A stretch of DNA of 64,000 nt from Rhodobacter flavimaris (lineage in GTDB: Bacteria > Pseudomonadota > Alphaproteobacteria > Rhodobacterales > Rhodobacteraceae): contig NZ_JAJUOS010000008.1 in the NCBI RefSeq assembly GCF_021378075.1, positions 1 through 64,000 of the forward strand. Direction: 5' to 3'. A program made the translations under genes and the position numbers. The notes beneath the pieces are model-generated. The model had not been told where the DNA came from, made no database searches, and was given only the letters and a program-made list of their open reading frames with translations. Positions 36,251 to 45,676 of this stretch are shown one piece after another (position 1 is the stretch's first letter; each line of letters opens with the position of its first letter).

Positions 36251-36999
36251 TCGGCCTCGACGCGCCGCACCGCCGAGGCAAACAGGCTTGCCCCCGGCGC
36301 GCCGCCTAGGGGCGGGCGCACATCGCCGCTACGCTGCAAAAGCGGATAGGTGTTCACCCGGGGCGGCCCGACCTCGAGCCCGCCGCCATTCGCCGCCAGA
36401 ACGATATCGGGAATGTCGGGGATCGCATCGCCCGGCTGGATCGGCGCCTGGCCTGCATCTTCGGCCAGGTAGCGTCGGCGCAGCTCGGCGAAGCGGGCGG
36501 CGTAGCGATCCGCATATTCGCGGGTGCGCGAATGAAAGGCCCCGGCGGCGGCGTTCCAAGACCCTGTTTCAGCGTAAAGCTCGCGCAGGAAGCGCGCGGC
36601 GTAAAGCGCGTTGGCCATCGGATCGAACATCTCGTCGATCGAGGAGAACCCCTCCTTGTGCCATTTGTAATTGATCTGGAAGCAGCCGACATCGAAGCTG
36701 CGCGCGCCGCGCTGGTATTCGCGCACGACAAAGGCGCGCGCCTCGGGGAGGGTGTCGAACCAATGCCCCGCCCCCTCCATGTTCACCGTCCAAGGCCAGG
36801 GGCGGAACTGCCCTTCGAGCTTGCGGCCCGTCTCGGTCAGCGAGATCGCCTTCAACACCGACACCGGCACGCCCGAGCGCCGCGCGGCTTCGGCGGCGAC
36901 CTCCTCGCAGACCGAGGCGAGGCGCGCGTTGCTGGCCAGTGCCCATGACGGCGCCAGCAGCGACAGGATCACGATCAGAATGCGCCCGATACCCGGCAT
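36247..36999 (-). CDS. flagellar lytic transglycosylase (SltF-like)
   Basis: The product is 250 residues with a signal peptide (cut near ALA, 22). The SLT-type domain has the catalytic Glu at 56 (KAISLTETGRK), the FDVGCFQINYKWHKEGF block near 103-119 and the WNAAAGAFHSR segment near 147. In Rhodobacter sphaeroides the enzyme SltF opens peptidoglycan for the rod and binds FlgJ; coupling to flhA here and the muramidase-free FlgJ at 18264 support that role. It heads the flhA-fliR-flhB transcript. Confidence 0.85.
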   Translation of the reverse strand: MPGIGRILIVILSLLAPSWALASNARLASVCEEVAAEAARRSGVPVSVLKAISLTETGRKLEGQFRPWPWTVNMEGAGHWFDTLPEARAFVVREYQRGARSFDVGCFQINYKWHKEGFSSIDEMFDPMANALYAARFLRELYAETGSWNAAAGAFHSRTREYADRYAARFAELRRRYLAEDAGQAPIQPGDAIPDIPDIVLAANGGGLEVGPPRVNTYPLLQRSGDVRPPLGGAPGASLFASAVRRVEAE

Positions 37000-37074
37000 G
37001 GGATTCGCCCCGCGACAGCAGTTCTTGCTGGGGGCAGGCTAGGGGCCAAGTCTTGCCAATTGGTTAGCCGCGTC

Positions 37075-37872
37075 TCACTCGGGCCAGTGACGCAATTGCG
37101 CGATGTAATCGGCGTGCAGCCGGGGCGCGGCCACGACAAGGCCGTTCGACTGCGCGCCGGGCCGGTTGAAGCGCAGCGGGCTGCCGTTGCGGTCGGTCGC
37201 CATGGCTCCCGCGCGCTCGGCGATCAGGCTGGCGGCGGCAATGTCCCACTCCCATGCCGGGCGCAGCGAGATCGTCGCGTCATAGCGCCCCTCGGCCACT
37301 AGGCACAGCCGCCACGCCAGCGAGGGCCGGAGGCTGCGCCGATAGCGCGGCACACCGCGGCGCCAGTGCCCCGGATCGTCGGACATCTTCGAGGTCAGAA
37401 CCGTGCTGCCCTCGACGCTGTGCGCGGTGCTCGGGCTGATCGGCTCTCCATTGAGCAGCGCCGGGCCATCAAGCGCCGCCGCATAGGTCAGATCGAGCGC
37501 GGGCAGATGCACCACACCGGCCACCGCGCGGCCATCTTCAACCACTGCCAGCGCATGGGCAAAACCGCCGTCATGGGCAAGAAAGGCGCGCGTGCCGTCA
37601 ATCGGATCGACGATGAAGACCCGCGTCGCCGCAAGGCGGTCGGTGCTGTCGGCGCTTTCCTCGGACAGCCAGCCGTAATCGGGTCGCGCCGCGCGCAGAT
37701 CGCGCTCCAGCATCGCGTTGACGGCCAGATCGGCCTCGGACACCGGACCGGCGCCGCCGCCCTTGTCCCAGGCCTCGGGGCCTCGCTTCCAATAGCCAAG
37801 CGCGATTTCGCCCGCGGCCTTCGCGGCCTCGATCAACAGCGCCAGATCATCCTGATAATCACTGCCCGGCAA
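37075..37872 (-). CDS. cysQ: inositol monophosphatase-family 3'(2'),5'-bisphosphate nucleotidase (CysQ-like)
   Basis: The product is 265 residues. It has the lithium-sensitive phosphatase signature VDPIDGTRAFL (88-98) with metal ligands D89, D92 and the upstream E71/E72 (LSEES), and the C-terminal WEWDIAAASLIAE near 208. CysQ removes the phosphate of PAP or PAPS in sulfur assimilation; inositol phosphatase activity cannot be excluded. The start overlaps the pmbA 3' end by 14 bp, so the two are probably co-expressed. Confidence 0.85.
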   Translation of the reverse strand: MPGSDYQDDLALLIEAAKAAGEIALGYWKRGPEAWDKGGGAGPVSEADLAVNAMLERDLRAARPDYGWLSEESADSTDRLAATRVFIVDPIDGTRAFLAHDGGFAHALAVVEDGRAVAGVVHLPALDLTYAAALDGPALLNGEPISPSTAHSVEGSTVLTSKMSDDPGHWRRGVPRYRRSLRPSLAWRLCLVAEGRYDATISLRPAWEWDIAAASLIAERAGAMATDRNGSPLRFNRPGAQSNGLVVAAPRLHADYIAQLRHWPE

Positions 37873-39208
37873 GCGTCAGCCCCTCGATCAGAAGCGACGG
37901 CACCAGATGGCTGAGATGCGCGCGGGCGTCATTGGCGGGGATGATCCGCATCAGCATCTCGCGCAGGTTGCCCGCCACGGTGCATTCGTTGACCGGATAC
38001 TGAATCTGCCCGTTCTCGACCCAGAACCCCGAGGCACCGCGCGAATAATCGCCGGTGTTCGGGTTGATCGTCGCGCCGATGAACGAGGTCACCAGAAGCC
38101 CCGTGCCCATGTCGCGCAGCAGCTCCGCGCGGCTCTGCACGCCCGGCGTCAGCGTGACATTACCCACCGAGGGCGCGGGTGGCGAGGCCGTCCCGCGCGT
38201 GGCATTGCCGGTGCTTTCCAGCCCCAGCTTGCGCGCCGTCGCCAGATCCAGCGTCCAGCTGCGCAGCACGCCGTTTTCCACGATTGCACGGCGGCGCGTC
38301 GGCAGCCCCTCGGCATCGAAGGGGCGCGAGCCCGAGATACGCGGGCGGTGCGGTTCTTCGGTCAGCGAAAGCGCCTCGGGCAGAACCGGCGTGTCCATCG
38401 CGTCGCGCAGCCACGAGGCGCCGCGCGAAATCGCCGAGCCGTTAATCGCCGCCAGCAGATGCGCGATCAGGCTGCCCGAGATGCGTTCGTCGAACAGCAC
38501 CGGATAGGCGCCGGTCTTGGGGCGGCGGGGGTTGGCGCGCTCGACCGCGCGCTGACCTGCCTGAGCGCCAATCGAGGCCGCATCGGGCAGATCGGCCTGA
38601 AAGGTGCGGCTTTCGGCGGCCCAGTCGCGCTCCATCGACAGGCCCTCGCCCGAGATCGCGACGGCCGACACCGCGCGTGAGCTGCGTCCGTAGCCGCCGG
38701 AAAACCCGTTCGAGGCCGCGATATGCACGCGCTTGCGCGAGTAAGAGGCCGAGGCGGATTGCACCTGCGACACCCCCGAAACCGCCAACGCCGCAGCCTC
38801 GGCGGTGCGCGCATCGGCCTCAAGCGCGCTTGCCGCGGGCTCGGCGGAAGTATCCTCAAGCTCGAAGGCCGTGATGTCCCAGCTTTGGGCCAGCTGCGCG
38901 GGATCGGCCAGACCCGCATAGGGGTCGTTCGGTGCCTCGCGCGCCATGGCCACCGCACGTTCGGCCATGTCCGACAGGGTCCGCGCCGAGATATCCGAGG
39001 CCGAGACGCAGGCCTGGCGCCCACCGATCAGCACACGCAAGCCGATCTCGACACCTTCGGACCGCTCGGCCTGCTCCAGCTTGCCGCCGCGCACGTCGAT
39101 CGAGATCGAACGGCCATCGACCGCCATGGCATCCGCGGCTTCCGCCCCGGCGCGCTTGGCGACTTCCAGCAGGGCCCCGGTCAGGTCGGACAGGCGAGTA
39201 TCGGACAT
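37859..39208 (-). CDS. pmbA: TldD/PmbA-family metalloprotease-like protein
   Basis: The product is 449 residues. PmbA (TldE) is the non-metal partner of TldD in a heterodimeric protease that processes modified peptides such as microcins. There is no HExxxH motif, as expected for PmbA rather than TldD. The C-terminal family block is clear: FIGATINPNTGDYSRGASGF, then EN-QIQYPVNECTVAGNLREM. It lies 18 bp after a strong terminator, so it starts its own transcript, with cysQ downstream. Confidence 0.92.
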   Translation of the reverse strand: MSDTRLSDLTGALLEVAKRAGAEAADAMAVDGRSISIDVRGGKLEQAERSEGVEIGLRVLIGGRQACVSASDISARTLSDMAERAVAMAREAPNDPYAGLADPAQLAQSWDITAFELEDTSAEPAASALEADARTAEAAALAVSGVSQVQSASASYSRKRVHIAASNGFSGGYGRSSRAVSAVAISGEGLSMERDWAAESRTFQADLPDAASIGAQAGQRAVERANPRRPKTGAYPVLFDERISGSLIAHLLAAINGSAISRGASWLRDAMDTPVLPEALSLTEEPHRPRISGSRPFDAEGLPTRRRAIVENGVLRSWTLDLATARKLGLESTGNATRGTASPPAPSVGNVTLTPGVQSRAELLRDMGTGLLVTSFIGATINPNTGDYSRGASGFWVENGQIQYPVNECTVAGNLREMLMRIIPANDARAHLSHLVPSLLIEGLTLAGQ

Positions 39209-39219
39209 ACTATCTCCGC

Positions 39220-39253
39220 AATGAAAAGGCCGCCCGGAACGTCCGGGCGGCCT
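39220..39253 (-). terminator. terminator after the DUF2125 gene
   Basis: On the minus strand a perfect 12-bp stem, AGGCCGCCCGGA (39253-39242) and TCCGGGCGGCCT (39238-39227) with a 3-base loop, is followed by TTTTC. It lies 15 bp past the DUF2125 stop and separates it from pmbA. Confidence 0.9.
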
Positions 39254-39268
39254 GACGTGTCGTTTGTC

Positions 39269-40780
39269 TTACTGGATACGCTGGCCGTTGGCGAGGATTT
39301 CGCCGTCCTCGTTGAACTCGATTGTCGAGGTATAGGCATCGTCACCCGCGGGCTTGGCGTAAAGGCCCAGCATCATGTTCACGAACATGGTCTGATCCTG
39401 CGGCACCATGCCCATCGCTACCAGCTTCTCCAGCAGCGCGTTGAGGCCCGTCAGATCCAGCGTGACCGCGCCCAGGGGCATCGGCACGCCCATCGTGTTG
39501 TCAAAGGTCAGCGCACCCTTGCCCGACAGATCGGCGCCCAGCAGGGTCAGCTGCACCTTGTTCACATCGAGGGTCTGGACCTCGGCGGGCGGGCCTTCCA
39601 GCGTCGCCATCTCTTCCGAGAAGAGGTTCACGAGCGGACGCAGCGCGCCGGTCAGATCGACGATCAACGTGGCCGGGTCATGCGGCAGCTGTCCCATGGG
39701 GTCGAACAGGCCCCAGATATCCTCCGACACGGTCAGATCCTTGAGCGTCAGCTTGGCGGTGTAGGGCGCAGCTTCCTCGCTTTTCGCGACCGGCGCGGCC
39801 AGGCGGAACTCGCTGTCACCCAGGGCGCCCGCAATCGGGAACGGCACATCGGGCGAGCTGAGGCTGAAGGTCGAGGGGCCGGAGGTCACGCCGTAATCGA
39901 AGGCATTGCCGTTCAGCACAATGTCGATACGCCCCGATTCCGCAGTGCTTTCCATATGCACCGGACCCTCCGCGGTGACGCCCTCGATCACGAAGTTCGA
40001 CGCGCCATAGCCGATATATCCGTTGATCTCGGCGCCATCCGCCATGACCGTCAGGAAGTCCGCCGCACCCGGTGCAACCTTCATCCGGGTCGTGCCCTCG
40101 GTGCGCAGGTCGGCCATCTGGCCGCTCATCTTGAAGGTCTCGGTCGCCGCCGGGTCGCTGCCCTCCATCGAGAACTTGAGCGCCGACATCGACAGGTTCG
40201 AGAGCGTCTCGGTCATCTCGCCATGCGCGACCTCATAGAAACCCGAGGTGCCCTGCATCGTGGCCGACAGCGACAGTTCGGGCGGCTGGTCTGCGCCCGA
40301 GGTTTCCATGGTGCCTTCGAGAACCATTTCGGGCGCGGTGATGTCATAGCGGATCTTCTCGGGGCTGCCCGAGGCCACGGCGACCGAATTCGCCTGGGTC
40401 ATCACCATGTTCATATTCGTGGTGACGGTCTCCTGCTCGGCCTGCACGGCCGACGAGGTCACCATGTTGATCTTCTCCGCGCCGGTGATTTCCACCGTGC
40501 CATCGCCGCGTTCACGCAGGCGCAGCTCACCCATGCTCATCTCGCTGCGGGTCTGCATCTGCAGCTCTTCCTGGTTCTGCTCGGATACCACCTTCACGCC
40601 GCTCAAGACCAGGGTATCGCCCGAACGCTCGCTTTTCTCGACAGTGACCACAGAGCCGTAATCGGCATTGCTCTTCTGAATGCTGTCCCAGACCTGCTCG
40701 GCGGTGACATCGGCATAAAGCGCGGTCGTGCCCATCAGCGAGAAAATGGCACCGAGGCTTGCGATACGCTTGGTGATCAT
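39269..40780 (-). CDS. DUF2125 exported protein
   Basis: This 503-residue protein starts at the ATG at 40780 (AAAGGAA upstream); the open frame continues further but lacks coding character. It has a signal peptide (about 1-23, cut near LYA). The rest is beta-rich with repeated amphipathic strands, matching DUF2125, a family of conserved periplasmic or outer-membrane-associated proteins of alphaproteobacteria with no proven role. It ends at a strong terminator and is divergent from the crotonase-type gene. Confidence 0.75.
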   Translation of the reverse strand: MITKRIASLGAIFSLMGTTALYADVTAEQVWDSIQKSNADYGSVVTVEKSERSGDTLVLSGVKVVSEQNQEELQMQTRSEMSMGELRLRERGDGTVEITGAEKINMVTSSAVQAEQETVTTNMNMVMTQANSVAVASGSPEKIRYDITAPEMVLEGTMETSGADQPPELSLSATMQGTSGFYEVAHGEMTETLSNLSMSALKFSMEGSDPAATETFKMSGQMADLRTEGTTRMKVAPGAADFLTVMADGAEINGYIGYGASNFVIEGVTAEGPVHMESTAESGRIDIVLNGNAFDYGVTSGPSTFSLSSPDVPFPIAGALGDSEFRLAAPVAKSEEAAPYTAKLTLKDLTVSEDIWGLFDPMGQLPHDPATLIVDLTGALRPLVNLFSEEMATLEGPPAEVQTLDVNKVQLTLLGADLSGKGALTFDNTMGVPMPLGAVTLDLTGLNALLEKLVAMGMVPQDQTMFVNMMLGLYAKPAGDDAYTSTIEFNEDGEILANGQRIQ

Positions 40781-40894
40781 CTGAAATTCCTTTCCGAATT
40801 TAATGTCGGCGGCATCCTCTTTTGATGCCGGGCAATGGTCAAGGCCCGATGGCCTTGTTAACAGGGAAACAGCGTTGCCTTGCAGGGGACAGTG

Positions 40895-41506
40895 ATGATC
40901 CGACTTGACCAGACCGACGGGCTTTGGACCGTCACCATCGACCGGCCGGAAAAGGCCAACTCGCTGACGCGCGGGATGCTTGCCGAAATCGCCGATATCG
41001 CCGAGCGCGCCGCGACTGAGGGCGCGCGCGCCATCGTGCTGCGCGGCGAAGGCAAGGTGTTCTCCGCCGGTGCCGATCTTGACGAGGCCCGCGCGGGCCT
41101 GGCCACCGACCCGGTGTGGGAGCGTCTGTCGAGCGCCATCGCAACCCTGCCCTGCCTGAGCATCGCGGCCTTGAACGGCACGCTGGCGGGCGGCGCGATG
41201 GGCATGGTTCTGGCCTGCGATCTGCGCATCAGTGTGGCCTCGGCCAAATTCTTCTACCCCGTGATGAAACTGGGCTTCCTGCCGCAACCCTCAGACCCGA
41301 AACGCATGGCGGCCCTAATCGGCCCGGCGCGCGCCAAGATGATCTTGATGGCGGGCCAGAAGATCGAGGCGGAAGAGGCGCTGGCCTGGGGCCTGATCGA
41401 CCGCATCGTCGCACCCGAGGCGCTGATGGACACTGTCACCACCCTTGCCGCCGATGCCTGCGGGGCGACGGCTGCCCATGTCGCCGGGATCAAGAACCTG
41501 ATCTGA
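40895..41506 (+). CDS. enoyl-CoA hydratase/isomerase family protein
   Basis: The product is 203 residues, shorter than the usual 255-260 crotonases because the C-terminal helices are reduced. The oxyanion-hole segments are VFSAGADLDEA near 60-70 and LNGTLAGGAMGMVLACDLRI near 92-111. The catalytic-loop equivalent is FYPVMKLGFLPQPSDPKRMA, without the paired Glu of true hydratases, so the reaction is uncertain (isomerase or other). Start ATG 40895 has AGGGGAC upstream; GTG 40892 is an alternative. It is convergent with the DUF2853 gene. Confidence 0.8.
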   Translation: MIRLDQTDGLWTVTIDRPEKANSLTRGMLAEIADIAERAATEGARAIVLRGEGKVFSAGADLDEARAGLATDPVWERLSSAIATLPCLSIAALNGTLAGGAMGMVLACDLRISVASAKFFYPVMKLGFLPQPSDPKRMAALIGPARAKMILMAGQKIEAEEALAWGLIDRIVAPEALMDTVTTLAADACGATAAHVAGIKNLI

Positions 41507-41513
41507 AACGCAA

Positions 41514-41540
41514 GACGCCCGGAGGCCGGCTCCGGGCGTC
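41514..41540. terminator. bidirectional hairpin between convergent genes
   Basis: GACGCCCGGA (41514-41523) and TCCGGGCGTC (41531-41540) form a perfect 10-bp stem with a 7-base loop. The crotonase-type gene ends 8 bp before it and DUF2853 18 bp after. T-runs are weak on both sides, so it may be a barrier or processing hairpin. Confidence 0.6.
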
Positions 41541-41558
41541 GCATCCATTCGCTTCGGC

Positions 41559-41900
41559 TCAGCCGTAAACGGCTTCTTTGCGGAAATGCTTGGTCAGCAT
41601 GTAATAGACCACGGCGCGATACTTGTTGCGCTCCGAGCGGCCATAGGTCTCGATCACGGCGTCGATCGCATCCATCAGCGCGGGGCCATCGGTCAGACCC
41701 AGCTTCTTGACGAGGAAATTGTTCTTGACGGTCTCAAGCTCGCTCTTGTCCGAGGCGGCGACGGTTTCGGCATCGGCATTGTAAATCGCCGGGCCACAGC
41801 CGATGGTCACCTTGGTCAGAAGATCCATGTCGGGTTCCATCCCGCATTTGGATTTCAGATCCGCGGCATATTTCGCGATCAGCTCGTCACGTTTTCCCAT
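41559..41900 (-). CDS. DUF2853 small protein
   Basis: This 113-residue protein is mostly helical, soluble and without a signal peptide, matching the DUF2853 family (MGKRDELIAKYAADLKSKCG at the start; AVVYYMLTKHFRKEAVYG at the end). The function is unknown. It stands alone between ahcY and the crotonase-type gene. Its leader and the ahcY terminator share the 206-bp gap upstream. Confidence 0.8.
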   Translation of the reverse strand: MGKRDELIAKYAADLKSKCGMEPDMDLLTKVTIGCGPAIYNADAETVAASDKSELETVKNNFLVKKLGLTDGPALMDAIDAVIETYGRSERNKYRAVVYYMLTKHFRKEAVYG

Positions 41901-42054
41901 TTATTCACTCCCACAAAGTCCGGTTGGTTAAAATGCACGGGCTGCCCCCATGTCGGAGCCGAGGGTAAGGCGAAACTTTGAACCTCTCCAAGGGAAAACT
42001 GACGCGAACTTCCCCCGATGGCGAAAAGCCGCAAGCCATCCACACCGGGCAACG

Positions 42055-42084
42055 AAAAGGGGCGGCGCCTTGCGGCCCCGCCCC
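42055..42084 (-). terminator. terminator of ahcY
   Basis: On the minus strand GGGGCGG (42084-42078) pairs with CCGCCCC (42065-42059), with an inner GCC/GGC pair block, and is followed by TTTTCG. It lies 23 bp past the ahcY stop. Confidence 0.85.
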
Positions 42085-42106
42085 ATCGATCTAACTGGTT
42101 CAACGC

Positions 42107-43504
<1,398 letters not shown>

Positions 43505-43510
43505 TTTCGG

Positions 43511-43534
43511 CCCCCAGATCCTGAATTTTGGGGG
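43511..43534 (-). promoter_or_regulatory. hairpin covering the ahcY ribosome-binding site
   Basis: On the minus strand CCCCCA (43534-43529), a 12-base loop and TGGGGG (43516-43511) form a perfect 6-bp stem. The GGGGG arm is the only Shine-Dalgarno-like sequence, seven bases before the GTG start, so the stem would hide it. No match to known SAH riboswitch cores was recognised. Confidence 0.45.
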
Positions 43535-43636
43535 CTATGTAGCACCGCCACCCCCGCGCGGCAATGCAAGGGCGGAAGCGCGGTTTACAGGCCCCCTCGC
43601 ATTCGCTAGCACCATGGCCAGCAACAGGGGGCCGCG

Positions 43637-44227
43637 ATGGCACGCGCATGGCAAAGGATGCTCTCGGGGCGCAGGCTTGACCTGCTTGACCCGACGCCGC
43701 TCGATATTGAAATCGAGGACATCGCGCATGGGCTGGCCTTCGTTGCGCGCTGGAACGGGCAGACACTTGGCGATTTCGCCTATTCGGTGGCCGAGCATTC
43801 GCTGCTGGTCGAAGAGATCTTCGCCCGCCAGAACCCCGGCATCGGCCCGCGCTGGCGCCTGGCCGCGCTGCTGCACGATGCGCCCGAATATGTATTGGGC
43901 GACATGATCAGCCCGGTGAAGGCCGCGATCGGGAAAGGCTATAACGAACTCGACACGCGCCTGACGGGCGCGGTCCATCTGCGCTTTGGCCTGCCCGCCA
44001 CCCTGCCCGCCCCCATCAAGAAGGCGATCAAGGTGGCCGATCTGATCTCGGCCCGGCTGGAGGCCGAGCAGATCGCAGGGTTTTCCAAGGCTGAGGCGGA
44101 TAAGCTGTTCGGAAAAACCGATGCTTCGGTCATCCGGGGGCTGACGATCCGCCTGCGTCCGCCCGCTGAAGTGCGCGCGGCCTATACCGCGCGCTACACA
44201 GAGTTGCTTGCCGAAATTACCGCGTGA
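43637..44227 (+). CDS. HD-domain phosphohydrolase
   Basis: The product is 196 residues. The metal-binding HD superfamily pattern is visible: H in SVAEHSLLVEE (about 52-62), HD in LLHDAPEYVLGD (78-89), and D in AIKVADLISARLEAEQ (about 134-149). Family members act on nucleotides (YfbR-like 5'-nucleotidases) but the substrate is not evident. It is divergent from ahcY and upstream of the LysR gene on the same strand. It sits where the small open frame beside ahcY in R. capsulatus is found, which was reported co-regulated with ahcY by HvrB. Confidence 0.85.
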   Translation: MARAWQRMLSGRRLDLLDPTPLDIEIEDIAHGLAFVARWNGQTLGDFAYSVAEHSLLVEEIFARQNPGIGPRWRLAALLHDAPEYVLGDMISPVKAAIGKGYNELDTRLTGAVHLRFGLPATLPAPIKKAIKVADLISARLEAEQIAGFSKAEADKLFGKTDASVIRGLTIRLRPPAEVRAAYTARYTELLAEITA

Positions 44228-44407
44228 ATTTCTGGACGCGGTTCTGCGGCGCACGTTGCGCCTGGCCACCCATGGCAAGAGTGAGCACATCTGCAAGAAT
44301 CCGGATCATTTTCTGATCTCCTTTGTTGTGGTCATGCCCTTATTTGCATTGACTTGCGGTAATTTGCGAGTCAGGAATTTTTCATCATCTGTTAGTTTGA
44401 CTTACAT

Positions 44408-45286
44408 ATGAGCGAAATCGACTGGAGAAAGATGCCGGCCCTGACCTCGTTGCGCGCCTTCGCGGCGACCGCGCGTGAGGGGGGATTCAGCGCCGCCGCG
44501 CGGCGGCTGAACGTGACGCACGCGGCCATCGCCCAACAGGTGCGCGCGCTGGAATCCGACCTCGGGCTGAGCCTCGTATGGCGCGAGGGGCGCAACCTGA
44601 ACCTCACCCCCGAGGGCGAGCGTCTGGCCGCCGCGCTTGAGGATGGGTTTGGCCAGATCCAGTCCACGCTCGAGGCGCTGCAAAGCCAGAAGACCGACAA
44701 GCCGCTAACGATCACCCTGCCGCCGACCTTCGCGGCCGAGTGGCTGATGCCGCGCCTTGCCAAGTTCTGGAAGGCTCACCCCGAAATCGCGCTGTCGCTG
44801 CTGCCCGACCCGCGCAATGTCGAGCTGCGCGAGGTGGGGGCAAGCCTGGGCATCCGCTTCGGCACCGGGCGCTGGCCCGGCGTGGTCTCGGAATATCTGA
44901 CCGCGGCGCCGCAGGTGGTGGTGGCCGCCCCCGAATTGCTGAACGGGCGCAAGAAGCTGTCATTGCGGGAAATGTCGATGATGCCCTGGATCCGCGAACG
45001 CGGCTGGCCCGAGCTGATGCAATTGCTGGAATCCATCGGGCTAAAACCCGCCGCGCTGAAATTCACAGATTTCCCGAATGAGGAATTGGCGCTGTCTGCC
45101 GCGCGCGAGGGGATTGGTCTGCATCTCGAAACCGAGTCGCTGATCGAGGAGGATCTCGAGAACGGCTGGCTCGTGAAAATCCACGAGATGAACGACGAAA
45201 GCCTGGGGTATTATGTGGTCAGGCCGCCGGGGCCAATAAGCCCGGCGGCCCGAACGCTGATTGACTGGCTTAGATCGCAGGTCTGA
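44408..45286 (+). CDS. hvrB: LysR-type regulator, HvrB orthologue by context
   Basis: The product is 292 residues: a LysR helix-turn-helix at about 10-68 (LRAFAATAREGGFSAAARRL, then NVTHAAIAQQVRALE) and a GcvA-like substrate domain at 95-292. In Rhodobacter capsulatus HvrB is a LysR activator of ahcY and its neighbouring open frame in response to light. Here the order HD gene - LysR - H-NS-like gene - regA - senC, with ahcY adjacent, supports orthology. The 180-bp upstream spacer is AT-rich and probably holds its promoter; no operator was called. Confidence 0.8.
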   Translation: MSEIDWRKMPALTSLRAFAATAREGGFSAAARRLNVTHAAIAQQVRALESDLGLSLVWREGRNLNLTPEGERLAAALEDGFGQIQSTLEALQSQKTDKPLTITLPPTFAAEWLMPRLAKFWKAHPEIALSLLPDPRNVELREVGASLGIRFGTGRWPGVVSEYLTAAPQVVVAAPELLNGRKKLSLREMSMMPWIRERGWPELMQLLESIGLKPAALKFTDFPNEELALSAAREGIGLHLETESLIEEDLENGWLVKIHEMNDESLGYYVVRPPGPISPAARTLIDWLRSQV

Positions 45287-45601
45287 TCAGATCGCCAGAT
45301 CTTCAAGCGATTTACCGGCATCGAGCGCGGCCTGCACCCATTGCGGCTTGCGCCCGCGCCCGGTCCAGGTTTGCGCGCTATCGGCCGGGTTGGCATATTT
45401 CGCAGCGACAGGCTTGCGGGTTTTCGCCACCGAAACACCCGTCAGTTCCGCGAGGGTGAAGCCCATTTTCTTGGCGGCTTCTTCCAGCTCGGCCAGGGCC
45501 TCTTTTTTCTTGCGGTCTTCGAAAGACGAAATTGCGCGATCCACCTTGGCGCGCAGCGCCTTGAGTTCGCTCATCGAAAGGTCGTCGAGATTGATATCCA
45601 T
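45287..45601 (-). CDS. hvrA: H-NS-family nucleoid protein, HvrA-like
   Basis: The product is 104 residues. The N-terminal half is a charged coiled coil (SMSELKALRAKVDRAISSFE); the C-terminal H-NS DNA-binding domain contains KYANPADSAQTWTGRGRKPQ. HvrA is the H-NS-like trans-acting regulator of photosynthesis and nitrogen-fixation genes encoded after regA in R. capsulatus, the same place as here. A 35-bp palindrome overlaps its ribosome-binding site. Confidence 0.85.
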   Translation of the reverse strand: MDINLDDLSMSELKALRAKVDRAISSFEDRKKKEALAELEEAAKKMGFTLAELTGVSVAKTRKPVAAKYANPADSAQTWTGRGRKPQWVQAALDAGKSLEDLAI

Positions 45602-45635
45602 GATTATCCCTGAATTGTTTTTTCAGAGATAATCA
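45601..45635 (-). promoter_or_regulatory. palindrome in the hvrA leader
   Basis: Arms 45601-45614 (TGATTATCcCTGAA) and 45622-45635 (TTCAGaGATAATCA) match at 13 of 14 positions, with an AT-rich loop. It touches the hvrA ATG and, in RNA, would hide the AGGGA ribosome-binding site. It could also be a DNA operator. The AT-rich sequence suits H-NS-type autoregulation, which is inference. Confidence 0.6.
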
Positions 45636-45676
45636 TCTAGCGCGCAAAAACGCCAATTGTACTTTTGTCAGTTTTA

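Noticed and set aside
38723..40825. Plus-strand 700-codon open frame across pmbA and the DUF2125 gene
   Set aside because: It spans the antisense of two real genes and their terminator; composition is that of a shadow frame.
41600..41615. GTAATAGACC in the DUF2853 gene as a copy of the AATAGA motif
   Set aside because: It is the reverse complement of ordinary Val-Tyr-Tyr codons, so it is explained by the protein sequence.
43505..43636. SAH riboswitch upstream of ahcY
   Set aside because: The leader is short and only a simple hairpin over the Shine-Dalgarno was found; the known conserved core was not recognised.
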